Shown: positions 36,182 through 48,270 of the stretch, one piece after another
Layout: every line of letters begins with the position of its first letter
How positions within the stretch are numbered: position 1 is the stretch's first letter
From: Hevea brasiliensis
Taxonomy: Eukaryota; Streptophyta; Magnoliopsida; Malpighiales; Euphorbiaceae
Length of the DNA stretch: 64,000 bases
Direction of reading: 5' to 3'
Assembly (NCBI RefSeq): GCF_030052815.1
Contig: NC_079510.1
Span: 10,487,375 to 10,551,374, forward strand
Made by a program: the position numbers and the translations under genes
Notes under the pieces: generated by a model
Told to the model about the DNA's origin: nothing
What the model saw: only the letters and a program-made list of their open reading frames with translations
Database searches by the model: none

Positions 36182-36615
36182 TCTGCTCATAGTTCTTTTT
36201 CTCCTATACAATAAGATAAAACATCGATTTGCCACCTTTGATTTTTTTTTTCTAACCTTGTTTTACTCATAACCTTTGCAGAGTTATTTATTTTTTTTTT
36301 AAAATTTTTTTTAACCTTGTTTATTTTTTTAGGTGAACTCATTTTTTTCTTATTTTTAAAAAAAAATTTTTCAAGATTTTTTGTACCATTTTTATAATAA
36401 TTCTATTTATATTTCAATCTCCTGAATTTAAGTGAAATAGAATTGAATTTCGAATATAATTTGCGAATAAGAAATTAGAATCACACTGGAAGTGGAACAT
36501 TTTTATTTCAATATAAATCAAACAAATCTTGTTAAAATTTAGGGTGTGATTATTCAAATTTTTAGTTAGATTAAAAAATGATAAATTATTTTTTAAAAAA
36601 TTATATATATATATA
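35341..36615. other. AT-rich intergenic with (TTA)n
   Basis: No gene seen. A (TTA)n microsatellite lies at 36136-36180. Long A/T-only stretches occupy 35700-36400. Confidence 0.6.
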
Positions 36616-37659
36616 TAGGGGTAGCCACGGTTCAAGAACTGCCGGTTACGGTTCCTGAACCACCGGTTTAAATTCAATGATATCATGAACCTGAACCAAA
36701 CCGCTAGAGGACGGTTTGAAAGCCACAGTTTAAAATGGTTTGAAGAGCGGTTCGAAAAAGAACGGTTCAAGATGGTTTGGAGGACGGTTTGGGAGCGATT
36801 TAGGGGTGGTGTAAGGGTAGCTTAGATAAAAAAAAAATTAAAGAAAAATTTTATTGATTCAGAATTTAAGTTATATTTGTAAAAATATTTTAATTTTTCT
36901 TAGAAATCTTTCAATTAAAATAAAATAAGGAAAAAAAAAGAAAATAATTTATCTTTAAGAAAAATTTAATTAGTAAAGACTTGAATCTGATTAAAAACTA
37001 GAGATGAAATTAATTTTTTTTTAAAGAAATTAGCAAAAAGTATATGAACTTAATTTTGTATATGTATCCTTTTAGGATTTAGAGGAATCAAAATTTCTAG
37101 TTCTATTGCTTGCCTTTTTTTAAAAATTATATGATAATTGATAATTAAAAAAATATAAAATAGAAAAAAAATTAAAATAGAGGGTATTGAAAATTTTATT
37201 GAGGATATAAACTAATAACAAAGTAATTGAGATAGTATTGAAAATTTCAGCGAGTATATAAAATAATAAAGTAGGAAAAATAAGAGAGTACTGGAAATTA
37301 AAAGGAGTGTAGAAAATAATTATTTAGAGAATTTGAGAGAAATTGAAAAAGTATTAAGAATTGAAGAGATAGTAGAGAATAATTGTGTAGAGAATTAATG
37401 ATATATATAAATGAATTAGGAGGGGTAAGATATTTATTGAATTTTTTTGTATTTAAATCGCCGGTTTAGTCTAGTTCAGAACCATCAGTTCAATCTGGTT
37501 CGGAACCGCCGGTTCACGATTCCTAAAAAATATGAACCTGAACCAAATCACAGAAGGACGGTTTTGGTCCGATTCAAAGCCGGTTTCGATTTTGGTCCAG
37601 TTTTGACCAAACTGGTTCCTGTTCGGTTTTGGCTCAAAACTGAATAGTGGCCACCCCTA
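36616..37659. mobile_element. hAT-type MITE, GGTTC/CGGTT-rich ends
   Basis: 1044 bp with inverted ends TAGGGGTAGCCAC and GTGGCCACCCCTA inserted in a (TA)n tract, so the TSD is probably TATATATA. Both subterminal regions (about 180 bp) are dense in GGTTC, CCGGTTT and GAACC motifs. The central part is AT-rich and non-coding. Confidence 0.85.
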
Positions 37660-37929
37660 TATATATATATATATATATATATTCAATAAAATTATCAATA
37701 AAACTTCAAAAATTTTTAAAATCATGTCTTATATTTAAAGTGTAAAAATTTTAATAATGATATTTCAAAAATTGTCATGTGGCATAACATTTTCTTTCCT
37801 ATTTTATTTATCATTTTATTGATATATGATATATCAATTAATTTAAAAAATAATAGAAAATAATCTATTAATGACTTATTTATCAATTAAGGTCCTTCAT
37901 CTGATCAAAGGCCAAATTATACTCAAATA

Positions 37930-38790
37930 CTAAGTTTGATGAGTTTCTACAGGAACAGAATATTGCATCTCAATTTAATCCTCTTAGAATTTTATAGTTG
38001 TATGAGATATCTTAAAGAAAAATTGTACTAGTGTTTGACACAGTACAGAATATAATGAATTACAAGAAATTGCTAACTTTATTATATGGATTAGCATTAT
38101 TAACAGCTTTAAATCTTCAAGATACGTTATGATCTATATCAGTTTCCACCACATCACATATGATATGTTGTGGTTAAACACTAAATCTTAAGAGTGTTAA
38201 AATTAAAGTTGTTTAAAAGAGAAATTTGGTAAAAGGATAAATTTGTTGGATGTCCTAAAGAAAGTTTAAGATATAATTTTATCTTTCTGCTAAACAAAGA
38301 GTTGTGAGTTATTCTCTAAAGAAAAAAGTTTCGGTAAGAGAATAATAAAGGATGGAAGATGAAATTGGATGAAGAATCATTAAACAACAGATTAAATGAA
38401 TGTAAATCCTTACAGTAATGAGCTTATACCTATTAGTAATGTTACCATTATAGTACCTTAAAGTTAATTTCTATTGTAGAGATATAGAATTCTACATATT
38501 AATGTACAAAAGTTGTCCATTTATGTAGAAATTGATCATAGAGATGATCATACATTAATGAAAAAAATTATATTTGATATAAGTTTGTTTCATTAATGGT
38601 AAAAGCCATAAGATCCAAAATGAATTTAATCATTAAGAACTATATTTATGTTCTTGTAAACTTTCCTATGGGTATGGTACCTAGTGGGAGCTTAAAAGGT
38701 TTCTTAAGAACTAAATAAGTTCTAAATGAATCGGTAAAGACCTGTAAAACAAAGCTGATTATGAAAGGAGTGATTTGTAATTTGTTGAGG
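37930..38790 (+). pseudogene. copia pol remnant (integrase to early RT)
   Basis: No long open frame survives, but the codons still read in order. Near 37940 is EFLQEQNIASQFNP, integrase. Near 38060 is NIMNYKKLLTLLYGLALLTA, the post-catalytic integrase helix. Near 38242 is KFVGCPKESLRYNF, integrase C-terminus. Near 38600 is KAIRSKMNLIIKNYIYVLVN, followed by a block like EGIVPIGCKWV, the start of RT. The order fits a Tork/SIRE-like copia element. No LTRs were found. Confidence 0.7.
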
Positions 38791-39199
38791 GTTTCCCTTC
38801 CCGGCCAAAAGTACCTCCCATGGTGGAGTAGCTAGGTTGAATGAATCCTCTGTTGTGTTGCAGCCATTGGAAGATTAAAAGAAGAAAAAAGAGTGAAAAA
38901 AGGGAAATAAATAAAGATTTACCTTAAACACTTGACGATAAGGAAAAGCGAGACAAGGCCTCCAGCGAGAGAAATAAGAACATAGAGAAAGTGAGAAAAA
39001 GGCAGTAGCAAAAAGATATGAAAATGAAAAAGGTTTTAGCATATGATATATATAGCAAAAGCCTTAAATGCAAAAACTCCTCGAAACACTAAAATGACAC
39101 TTGGTTGTCACACTGATATTATTGAGAACTCATCTCTCCAAGCGATAAGACATTTCAAAACTTTTCAAATGCCTCCTATCTCTTGATGACACCTAAGCA
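38791..39199. other. intergenic, nothing recognised
   Basis: Less AT-rich than its flanks (TTCCCGGCCAAAAG near 38809) but without coding or repeat signature. Confidence 0.4.
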
Positions 39200-39810
39200 A
39201 TAGGTGAAGGAGATAATCAACACGAAATAGCAAATATCACCAAGCCTAAAGACTTGGGTACTCGTAGGGGACTAATAATATTATAATTACTAAAATAGTC
39301 TTAACGGCCAAGGAACGGGCAACCGAATAACAGGTAACCCTGATATCCGGACACTCTCGAAGAAGAAAGTTACTTGCCCAACTATATCAGCGATACTCAA
39401 ATCACTTCCAAGGATAAGGATCCAAAGATATCCACTATAATCAGAATCACACTCGTTAAAGGACTCAATCAGCAAAGTAGACTCCTAATTCTACTCAACC
39501 ATAGAACTCTTAATCCTAATAGGAGTCTATCTTAAAGGCTTATATAAGGGTCATCACATAGGCATAATATCTAGTTTTCCATTCATCTTATTATCTAGTT
39601 CACATTACTGACTTAGACATTGGAGCAGTGGTCATCTAACCTACCGAGGGCTCTTTTTTTCTTATAGATTTTATCCAATATCCATTACTCGCCAGAGAGG
39701 AGAACAACATCATAAATGTTTCGAAAATCAAAGTTTTCTATCAAAAGTTATAAGGTTTTGAAGTGTCCTTAGTTTGATTTTTGGCCTCCTACTTTTGGTG
39801 CCAATTCATT
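39200..39810 (+). mobile_element. possible gypsy LTR remnant
   Basis: Contains CTTATATAAGGGTCATC near 39540, a promoter-like TATA, followed by TTACTGACTTAGACATTGGA. This recalls the U3/R-U5 end of Tat-type gypsy LTRs, and a similar motif occurs at 52090. TTGGTGCC near 39797 may be a worn primer site. Ends were not defined. Confidence 0.4.
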
Positions 39811-42574
39811 TTTTCCTGTAAGGTAAAGAGCCTTATCATGCAACTTCAGCTGCCACCGTTTAGTTTTTTAAAAGTCTTCCGATTTAACTCTTATGGCTCA
39901 ATAGCCAAAATTTTATGAATGGGCAGCCAAACTTGGGTATTTTAAGAACGCTACAATGGCTATTTTTGACATGTAACTGCTTTTTTTGCTAGGAATGGAC
40001 CCCAGTGGTCATATTTTAGTTAGAACTATAAATGAGGGTGTTTATGATCTGAAAAAGGTTAGAGAAACATCCTATTGTGATTTTATTAAGTTTAAACAAT
40101 TTTCACTCTTGAGCAAAGCGATTAATTGATTGTGATTCCTTCAAGAGCATTGACTTTGCAAAAATACCCATGATAATTTATTAATATGATAATAAAAGAT
40201 CAATTTTATTTTGTTTTAATTGGCAATAAAAATTAAATTAATCAATATATTTGTAAATTTTAATTAACAGAATCCTAAAATAGGAATTCTAATAGAATTT
40301 CAAAGTCATTTATTATAATTGAGTAGGTTTATTTATTATTATTTTTTAAATTTATAATACATATCATAGATGATGAATATAAAAAAACATATTAAAATTT
40401 AAGAAAGGGATGTTTTGCTTAAAAAAGGAAATTATATTTAAATAATATGTATTTGTTCTTTTTTAATGGTAAAAATGAAATATCTAACTATCAAAATATT
40501 TATATTTTTTTGTAAGATTATATTTCAAAGAGTGCTAGCAATTTTTTAGTATTTTTTTATTCATAATTGGTTCAAATATACATGTTGAAATAAATTTTAA
40601 TTTTAATTTATAATTTTACTTATAAGATAATATAAATCAATTCCTAATCATTTGACAAAAAAAAATTTATAGTATTCTCAATAAAGTGTTTGTGGCTTTC
40701 TCTTTTCATTTTTTGGATATATATTTGAAGAATTATAATAATTAAAAGTTATACTTTCATAATGATTAAAACTTTTAATTTTTCATTAATTAATTTTTTT
40801 TTCAAAATGTCAATATGATAATTATATTTGTATATTGTTTTAATAAATTATATAGAATCACTTGTGTTATATATTTGAAAATAAAGTATTATTGAATAAT
40901 AATTATATTTTAAATCAAAATTATTATTTCTAAAATTTTAATTAAAAATAGTAAAAACACATGAGTTAAAAATAATAAGATGCATGTGCAACGCACGTGT
41001 AAAAAAAAAAAACTAATCTCCCAAATGCTTGAACATGTAATTAACTGACTTAATGGTTAATTTGGTAATTACAAGAAGTTTTAGAGGTAGGTAGAGAAAG
41101 ACAAGAGAGTAGTGTGTGAAAGAAGGGAAAAAAAAGTTATTGGAAAAGTTCAAGCAACTTGACCATTTCTCTCTCAAAAGATGCTAGCATTCTTTCTCTC
41201 TTGCCTTTGAAAAAAAAAAAATCTAGCTCTCTTGCCCTCTAAATAAGCTCAAAATCAAGTTTCGTGCTAAATAAGGACATAATTTTCTAACTAAGGTTAA
41301 ATAGACTATTTTTTTGCCAAAAAAAATTAAATGATTATTTTCTTTGATTTTTAATAATAAAATATTGAAAATAGTGATTTTGATATTAAATAATTTTTGT
41401 TTATTATGTTCTTCGATTCTTTTCATTTTAAATTTTGTTTTAATAAAAAATAATATATAATTTTAATATTCATAAATTGAGAAAAATAATATTTTATTAA
41501 TTGAGGTTTAATTTGACTTTAATTAAAAAGTACATAATTTTTTTTTTCATTTTAAATTTCTAAAATTTTAATTTTTTTTTCCATTATGTTCTTTTTTACA
41601 TTTGATATTTGAGAAACCCAATAAAAATATAATTCATACTGGCCTTGGGCCTACTTATGCAAATCGTTTCCTCACTGTATTCACTATTTACATTGGTCAA
41701 TGGTCACCCTTCTAGTTTCTCATCTCCAAGTGTATAAGATACAATAGGGGGATAATATATTTGAAAGAATAGTATAAAGAAATTAATTTATGTTCTCAAG
41801 AATGTTCGGTGATTGAAAGGTGAATTTTTGACGGTTGAATATGCCATGCAACGTATATGCTACTATTTATGTACTTAGGTCACCGAAAGTTTACTTTTGA
41901 CCATCAAAGCTGCAAAACACAACATATAATTCTCAGTTTATGTTTGCCAACTTTGAAACCTAAAACATCAAACCAAATCCCATCTTTCTTCTCAAGTTAT
42001 CATACATTGTTGCAATTATAAATAACTTAACTAAACCTCATTTATCTTAAATTTATGAATCTCCCATTAAGTTTACCCAAAACTCTAACTTACACCAATT
42101 CTAACTAAACCCTCATTTACGCTTCCCCTGCTCCTAAAAAGACAATGAGAAAGTAAAAAAGAGATTGTAGAGAACATAAATGCTTACCCAGAAGCCTTAA
42201 GGTTTATTAGAACAAAGATCTCTATTCTAGTTCTTTGAATCTTTGATGTAAAATAGGAAGAGAGAGGAGGTTTAAACCCTTGATGAAGTTTGTGGGGAGT
42301 TTATACATGTTAGAATAATTTAGAGTAAGGGATTTATAGGAAAAGAGGAAAACAAAAGAGGAGCAGTGGGAAGGAGAATGTGGTTAGGCATTAATGAAGC
42401 AAAGATCAATAATTGAAATGAAGTGGCATTCATTATTTATATGCCTATAGAAGGACTTTTGGCAACCAAAGTTTTGTCCTTCGGCAGTTAAAGTTACTTA
42501 TCACAACAACTCACGCTTAATTAATTTATTATACACTCTCATCACTAAAACTCAACCACCCCAACCCCCTCTCT
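39811..42574. other. AT-rich intergenic DNA
   Basis: Long A/T-rich tracts (40190-41640) and moderately complex sequence beyond. No gene recognised. Phrases around CAGCCAAACTTG recur here and near 44850-44950, suggesting shared old repeat material. Confidence 0.5.
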
Positions 42575-42610
42575 CCCCCCCCCCCCCCCAACCCCCGCCC
42601 CGCGGCCCTA
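42575..42610. repeat. poly-C tract and GC-rich patch
   Basis: About 15 C followed by CCCCGCCCCGCGGCCC; stands out from the AT-rich surroundings. Confidence 0.8.
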
Positions 42611-42641
42611 ACTAGGCGTTTGACGAATATTCTGACTCCGG

Positions 42642-42721
42642 ACACATATTTTGTTTAGCCTCGACGACAGTATTACATTCTACACATGTTTTGTCTAGCC
42701 TCGATGACAGTATTGCATTCT
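42642..42721 (+). repeat. 40-bp tandem duplication
   Basis: Units 42642-42681 and 42682-42721 share ACACAT, TTTTGT, TAGCCTCGA and GACAGTATT with a few substitutions. Confidence 0.88.
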
Positions 42722-42915
42722 TCTTCTTCTTCTTTTTCCCATGACTACTAAAATCTCTCTCTAATCTTTAGTCCATCATTTCATGTAAGGAATCAGAGAA
42801 TTTGGAGACCTATAAGAAAAAAAAATAATGCGAAAAGAGTTAATTTATAACCCAAAAGAAAAAATATATTCCTCTTGTGACTGCTATTTCCTTTCGCTTT
42901 CCTTTAGGGGTTTAG

Positions 42916-43020
42916 TGTAACAACCCAAATCTGGACCATTATCGGCGCTAGAGCACTAGGAGGCATAAAGCCATTAGAACCTATAGCAAGCCTAACCTTG
43001 ACCATTCCTTTAGCTCTTTT
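42916..43020 (-). mobile_element. short LTR-end-like fragment
   Basis: TGTAACAACCCAAATCTGGA with GGCGCTAGAGC downstream resembles the inverted end of chromovirus-type gypsy LTRs (reverse complement ends GGGTTGTTACA). Too short and old to classify. Confidence 0.35.
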
Positions 43021-43170
43021 ATAATATATCTTTATAAGTATATCTTTATAAAAATTGTCATTACATTACTATGTTTGGCTACAAAATGAAAATATAAGTA
43101 ATGTAATGATAATTTTTATTTTAATATTTAATTTATTTATGGTTTTAATAATAAATGGTAATAATTACAG

Positions 43171-43475
43171 TGATTAGTGGTTGAGTGTTAGTGATAGCTA
43201 AGGTTGTAGGGATGGTAGTAGTAATGGTGGTGGCTAAGTGGTGGTGGTAATGGCGGTGGCGATGATAATGGTAACCGGGTGAGATTGATGGTGGTAGTGG
43301 TGGTAGGGTGGGGTAGTGTTGGTGGTAGTCGCTATGTGGTGGTGGTGGTAGCGGTAGTGGCTAAGTAGTGGTGACGGTGGTCAAGGGGTAGTGGTGGTGG
43401 CAAAGACAGTGGTTAAGTGGTGGTGATGGTGATAGCGACAATGGTGGCAGGTAGTCATGGTGGTGATAATGTTGA
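43171..43475 (+). repeat. GGT/GGTGGTAGT-rich minisatellite
   Basis: About 300 bp of imperfect triplet-based repeats (GGTGGTGGTAGTGG variants, interspersed GTGGCTAAGTGGTGG). Strong G-over-C strand bias. No usable frame as a gene. Confidence 0.85.
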
Positions 43476-45937
43476 GAATAAATGAAAAAAAAAAAATAAA
43501 AAATAAGTAATCATGATTACATCCATTTTTTTGTGTAATTATCATTATATTACTTTAAGTGTAATTAACTATATTATGTAATTGGCATTCCATTACATCA
43601 AATTTTTTCTAAACAAGGCAATCAAGTGTGCAATATAATTATGATTACATTACAACTTTGATTACATCATATCAAACTTGATCGTTTCATTTATCATTCT
43701 CTAAATTACTACAGATTTCACTTTCGTTTCATGGAGCTCATTTCATAGGGCCTGGGTAAGACTTTCCATCATTTTTCATTCACATTATTTCCTTTAAAGC
43801 TATAATTTCTGTAAATGGGTCTTTTTATTCTCTCGTGCTTTTAATCATTACTTTTAAAAATAAATGGTTTCTTAGTAAATCTCTTAAATATACTCTTTAC
43901 AAGTGTACAGTTGCAAGCGTAGTGTCAAAATAGTCAACATTATACATTTCTCAAAATAGCTCCACCAATAATGGTACAAAATATATAGACTTGATCGTAT
44001 CAAACCTAGGAGCTTATTGATAAAAAATATGCTGATTATTACCTTTATTCATGTCCCTGAAAGGGGTAAATAAAAAAAGGGGAGTAAGTAGAGAATTACA
44101 TGGGGAAGGAAAACATATTATTAAAATACAATTCAAGCATGTGGATGCATCATTTACATGAATGGTTTCACAAAACAAATAATTCATAACAAGGTAGCTA
44201 TATCATCCAAGGTTCCTCTTTCCCTTTACTTTCATATCATATCATATCATATCATATCATATCATATGTCTAATATGTTTGGTTCATTATAGAAGCTCCT
44301 TAAGATTTCCTCTTAACATATCATATCAAACAATGGGGTTGGAGACACATAATTGCCTTGCCTAGTTCCCTTAGATACTAGAGACACAAAATTGCCTTAA
44401 CCGTACATCCTTTTCTTTTTTTTCTTATGTGAGCTCATATTGCAAACACACTCTTTTTCCTTTACTTTCCTTATCTTTCCCATTGGGAAACATTGGTCAT
44501 CCATAACCCCCAACATAACACAAATATATATAATATTCAACTTCTTTGTGAATTAAATACTATAAAATTATATATGCAAATCCTACATGCAGTATATCTT
44601 ATTAAAATAGTTAAATGATGTGTCAATACACATGCATAGTAAAACATTAATTAAGAAAGAATTTTTGTAATTTCTGCTCACCTTAACAGTTGCTCCTTCA
44701 CTCAAAACTTACTTCTAATTAGATGTCTTTCTTTTAGTTCTCATCCTTGTAACTTTATCCCCCACTATAAGAGAAGAAAGAATACAAAATGTATTTATTT
44801 AACTATTTTATTAGAATTAGATTATATTATATATTTGGGAGAAAGTCAACTTTGGCAGCCGAACATGGGATATTAGGCTTCTGAAGTTGCATGCATATAT
44901 TACTCTTTACATAGTTTGGCTATCAAAACTCTGTTTCAGCTGCCAAACTTGCATTTTCTAGAATGCCTATTTTAGGTTTATCCTTTTATTTCACACATCC
45001 AACTATCCCATTATACATTCTCAAAGTCATTCTCATTATTTCTTTGCTTAGGTAGCTTTTACCTTAATACTATTAATTTAACCATTTTATTCTTTTCTAC
45101 ACTAATTAATCCATTTAAACCCTAGTGTCAAGTATCACTTTTAAGCAATCCTATAATCTTACTCATTTATTATCCTAATCATCCAATTGAAAGAATATGA
45201 ACATAAGGGATACTTATTTGTTATGCTTCTAGGGTTTCCAATTTCTATATTCTTTCCCTTTACTTTGGATTCTCCTTTAATGTTCTCTCTAGCATTCTTT
45301 AGACTAGGGCATATTTAGATTTCTCTTATTTATAATGGTTTAGAGAGAGGGAGTGAGACATAGAGAGGGACAAATGTGGGAGAAAGGAGAGGAAGAGGAA
45401 GAAGAAGTAGAATAGGAAGGTTCTAGAGTGTAAAGAAAATGGGTTGTAGAAAATATCTAAGGTTCTCTCTCTTTTTATATCTCTATCTCTCTATGTTCAG
45501 TAGCCCAAGTTAAGTTCTTTAGTAGTCAAAGTGCCTTATTACTGAATACTTTAGAATCCCTAACTTAGTTATTGTATCAGTTAGTGTTTGAGTTACTCTC
45601 TTTACTTTGTCATTAGTTTAACTAGGTTTCTAGTCACGTAGTCCCGTGAGGACATTCCATTCCCTCGAGGCATATTCTGACATACACCAATGAAGGGTAT
45701 GACAATCTCCATTTCTCTCCCGCGCCCCCCCCCCCCCCCTCTCCTCTAAGAACATTTGTTCATAAATGTTGCAACAATCAAAACTAGAAGAAAGTATTAC
45801 ATTCAAACAAACTACATTGTTTTATTTCTTAGGTTTTATGTTGTTAATTCTCTCACGATTATCCCAACCAAAACTAGGCATTCTATAGTAAGGTATTAAC
45901 ATGAAAAATCTATTCTTTCCTTTTTACGAATCTTAGT
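43476..45937. other. intergenic with (ATCAT)n
   Basis: No gene recognised. A pentanucleotide (TCATA)n run lies at 44232-44267 and a C run at 45725-45739. CCCTCGAGGCATATTCTGACAT near 45650 looks like old LTR material. Confidence 0.5.
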
Positions 45938-46232
45938 ACCATTTGTTTAGAAACTATAGGTGGTAGGTTCTGATACGAGACACTGCCAAAATATATGAGC
46001 ACTGGAATTAGACATATCGTGAACTAGCCTAACCATTCCCTTATTGCCGCCATTTGGGGTTCATTAATCATATAACATAATGGAAAGAAATCATTAACAT
46101 CCATTCATCACACAATTTCATAAGTAGAAAAGTAAATATACTGTCATCCATAAAATAAAGTAAATCCATCCAAATCATCCCTCTCCTATGTAACCAAAAG
46201 TTGGGTAGAGATGGCACTGTGCAATCCAACAT

Positions 46233-46292
<60 letters not shown>

Positions 46293-46669
46293 AGAGAAAA
46301 TGTAAGATAAAAGTGTAACATATAATTAAAAGGAAATAGATAAATAAAATATCTCTAAATCTATTCTATATACCATTTGTTTAGAAACTATAGGTGGTAG
46401 GTTCTGATACGAGACACTGCCAAAATATATGAGCACTGGAATTAGACATATCGTGAACTAGCCTAACCATTCCCTTATTGCCACCATTTGGGGTTCATTA
46501 ATCATATAACATAATGGAAAGAAATCATTAACATCCATTCATCACACAATTTCATAAGTAGAAAAGTAAATATACTGTCATCCATAAAATAAAGTAAATC
46601 CATCCAAATCATCCCTCTCCTATGTAACCAAAAGTTGGGTAGAGATGGCACTGTGCAATCCAACATAAA

Positions 46670-46757
<88 letters not shown>

Positions 46758-46834
46758 GAAAATGTAAGATAAAAGTGTAACATATAATTAAAAGGAAATA
46801 GATAAATAAAATATCTCTAAATCTATTCTATATA
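45938..46834 (+). repeat. 434-bp tandem duplication with internal (TA)n
   Basis: Units 45938-46371 and 46372-46834 are nearly identical by eye, from ACCATTTGTTTAGAAACTAT to CTAAATCTATTCTATATA. Each holds a TA microsatellite: 46239-46288 (about 25 units) and 46672-46752 (about 40 units). The unit length difference is mostly the TA tract. Open frames over the TA run are artefacts. Confidence 0.95.
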
Positions 46835-47803
46835 ATGTTACTAAGGTGGTGGAGGTAGCAAAGAAATGATATGCTAAAGGACAATACGCAAATGTTTTAT
46901 GTCTTGCTCCATCTATGTCATCCTCTAGTCTAGCTATTTTACCTCTTAGGCTGTCTATGTCACTCTTGACTTTATGAGAGCTAAAGTATTATGGTCCTCC
47001 CCTATAGCAAAAAATGCTAATTTTTTAAGAAATTACAATTACACCCCTAAAAATTTTAAATCCTTAAGGGGCACAGTATCCTATCAAAATCTGGTAAACA
47101 ATAGTAATAAAATACTGTTATTTTGAGAAATTAATGAAAATTTTCAAAATTATAGGGAGGCCAATGCCCCCCTTGGCCCATGAGTAGGTATATCCATACT
47201 ATTATGATCATAAAGTGATCAAGATAGAAATTTGATGTAGGATCATCAAAGTAATGTGTTCTCAAAGAAAATGATGAAATATACTTTGCAAGTCAATTCG
47301 TAAAAATTTTTTTTTTTTTTTGGGTTGATATAAGCAATACAAACCTCCCATTCCCTATCTAATAACTATTGAATTGAAAGAATAAGAGAGCGTATGTTCT
47401 GTATGGGAGTACTTAACACTTAGAGTGTGTTTGGCCTAGTTTATGCAAATAAGATTAAAAGCAACCCCTAGTTCTTGTTCTTTAGTTTTTGTTTGACTAA
47501 TGATTATGATATATGATGTATTTTGTTTTGCATTGAGAGAATCCAAGAATCCATCCTTTTTGGATGGCTTATAAACCATTTTTTCCCTAACAATTTCTGC
47601 CTTTTTGGTTAGACCAAGAAGTTTATGTTATGGAAATGGACTTGTCATACCAAATGATGTTTCAAATCAAGTGATTAATGATTATCTCCACAACATGACA
47701 TGGATTCAACACTTATGATGGGTAGATGGAAACAAGCCAAGCTAAATGAGTCAAGTTTTGAATGGCTGAAGCTCGATTCATCATTTTTTCTCCAAGTTCG
47801 AGT
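46835..47803. other. intergenic, nothing recognised
   Basis: AT-rich sequence with a T run at 47309-47322. No gene or element ends found. Confidence 0.5.
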
Positions 47804-47808
47804 GAGCA

Positions 47809-47959
47809 TGTAACACCCTAGGCAAATCCCACATCGACAAAACACGGGAGAGATGCTGGGTTTATAAGTTGGTGGTTCGTAACCCCTATTGACGCGTTTT
47901 AAAACTGTGAGGGCTTTGGCCCAGAGCGGACAATATCACTAGTGGGCCGGGCCATTACA
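47809..47959 (+). repeat. TRIM LTR-A, third copy in the window
   Basis: 151 bp, TGTAACACCC to CCATTACA; same length as the two copies at 16207 and 16448. Confidence 0.9.
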
Positions 47960-48034
47960 TTTGTGGTATCAGAGCTGGACTCCCTCTAGTACGATGTGTG
48001 GTGCGAGGACGCACCAGGCGGAAGCTGGTGGGCT

Positions 48035-48265
48035 TGTCACGACCCAGGGATGGGGTTGGGACGTGCTTGTTCAACCAGCTACGCACTGGGGTGGAAACTT
48101 CGTGTCCCACATCGGAAACGGGAAGAAAAGATTTGGGCCATATATGTGGGAGCCTTCCTCACCTGGTCAGCGCGCTTTTGGGAATGAAACCTCCCAAGGG
48201 ACAAATCCGTGAGGCCCATGGGCCAAAGCGGACAATACTAACTGGAGAAGGATCGGGCTGTTACA
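48035..48265 (+). repeat. TRIM LTR of a different subtype (LTR-C)
   Basis: 231 bp, TGTCACGACC to GGCTGTTACA. No 5S-like domain seen. Related to LTR-A and LTR-B only in scattered blocks. Confidence 0.82.
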
Positions 48266-48270
48266 GAGCA

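Larger units (their letters stand above)
47809..48265 (+). mobile_element. hetero-LTR TRIM element
   Basis: 457 bp. Left LTR-A (47809-47959) is closely similar to the LTR-A copies at 16207 and 16448. The primer site TGGTATCAGAGC is at 47964-47975 and a 75-bp internal part follows. The right end is a different 231-bp LTR (48035-48265) that begins TGTCACGACCC and ends CTGTTACA. A perfect 5-bp TSD, GAGCA, flanks it (47804-47808 and 48266-48270). The right LTR shares only its 3' half motifs (CCCACATCGG, CCGTGAGG, AAAGCGGACAAT) with LTR-A. Overlapping open frames inside are incidental. Confidence 0.9.

Noticed and set aside
46502..46783. Minus-strand frame with a long Tyr-Ile repeat
   Set aside because: It is the translation of a (TA)n microsatellite.
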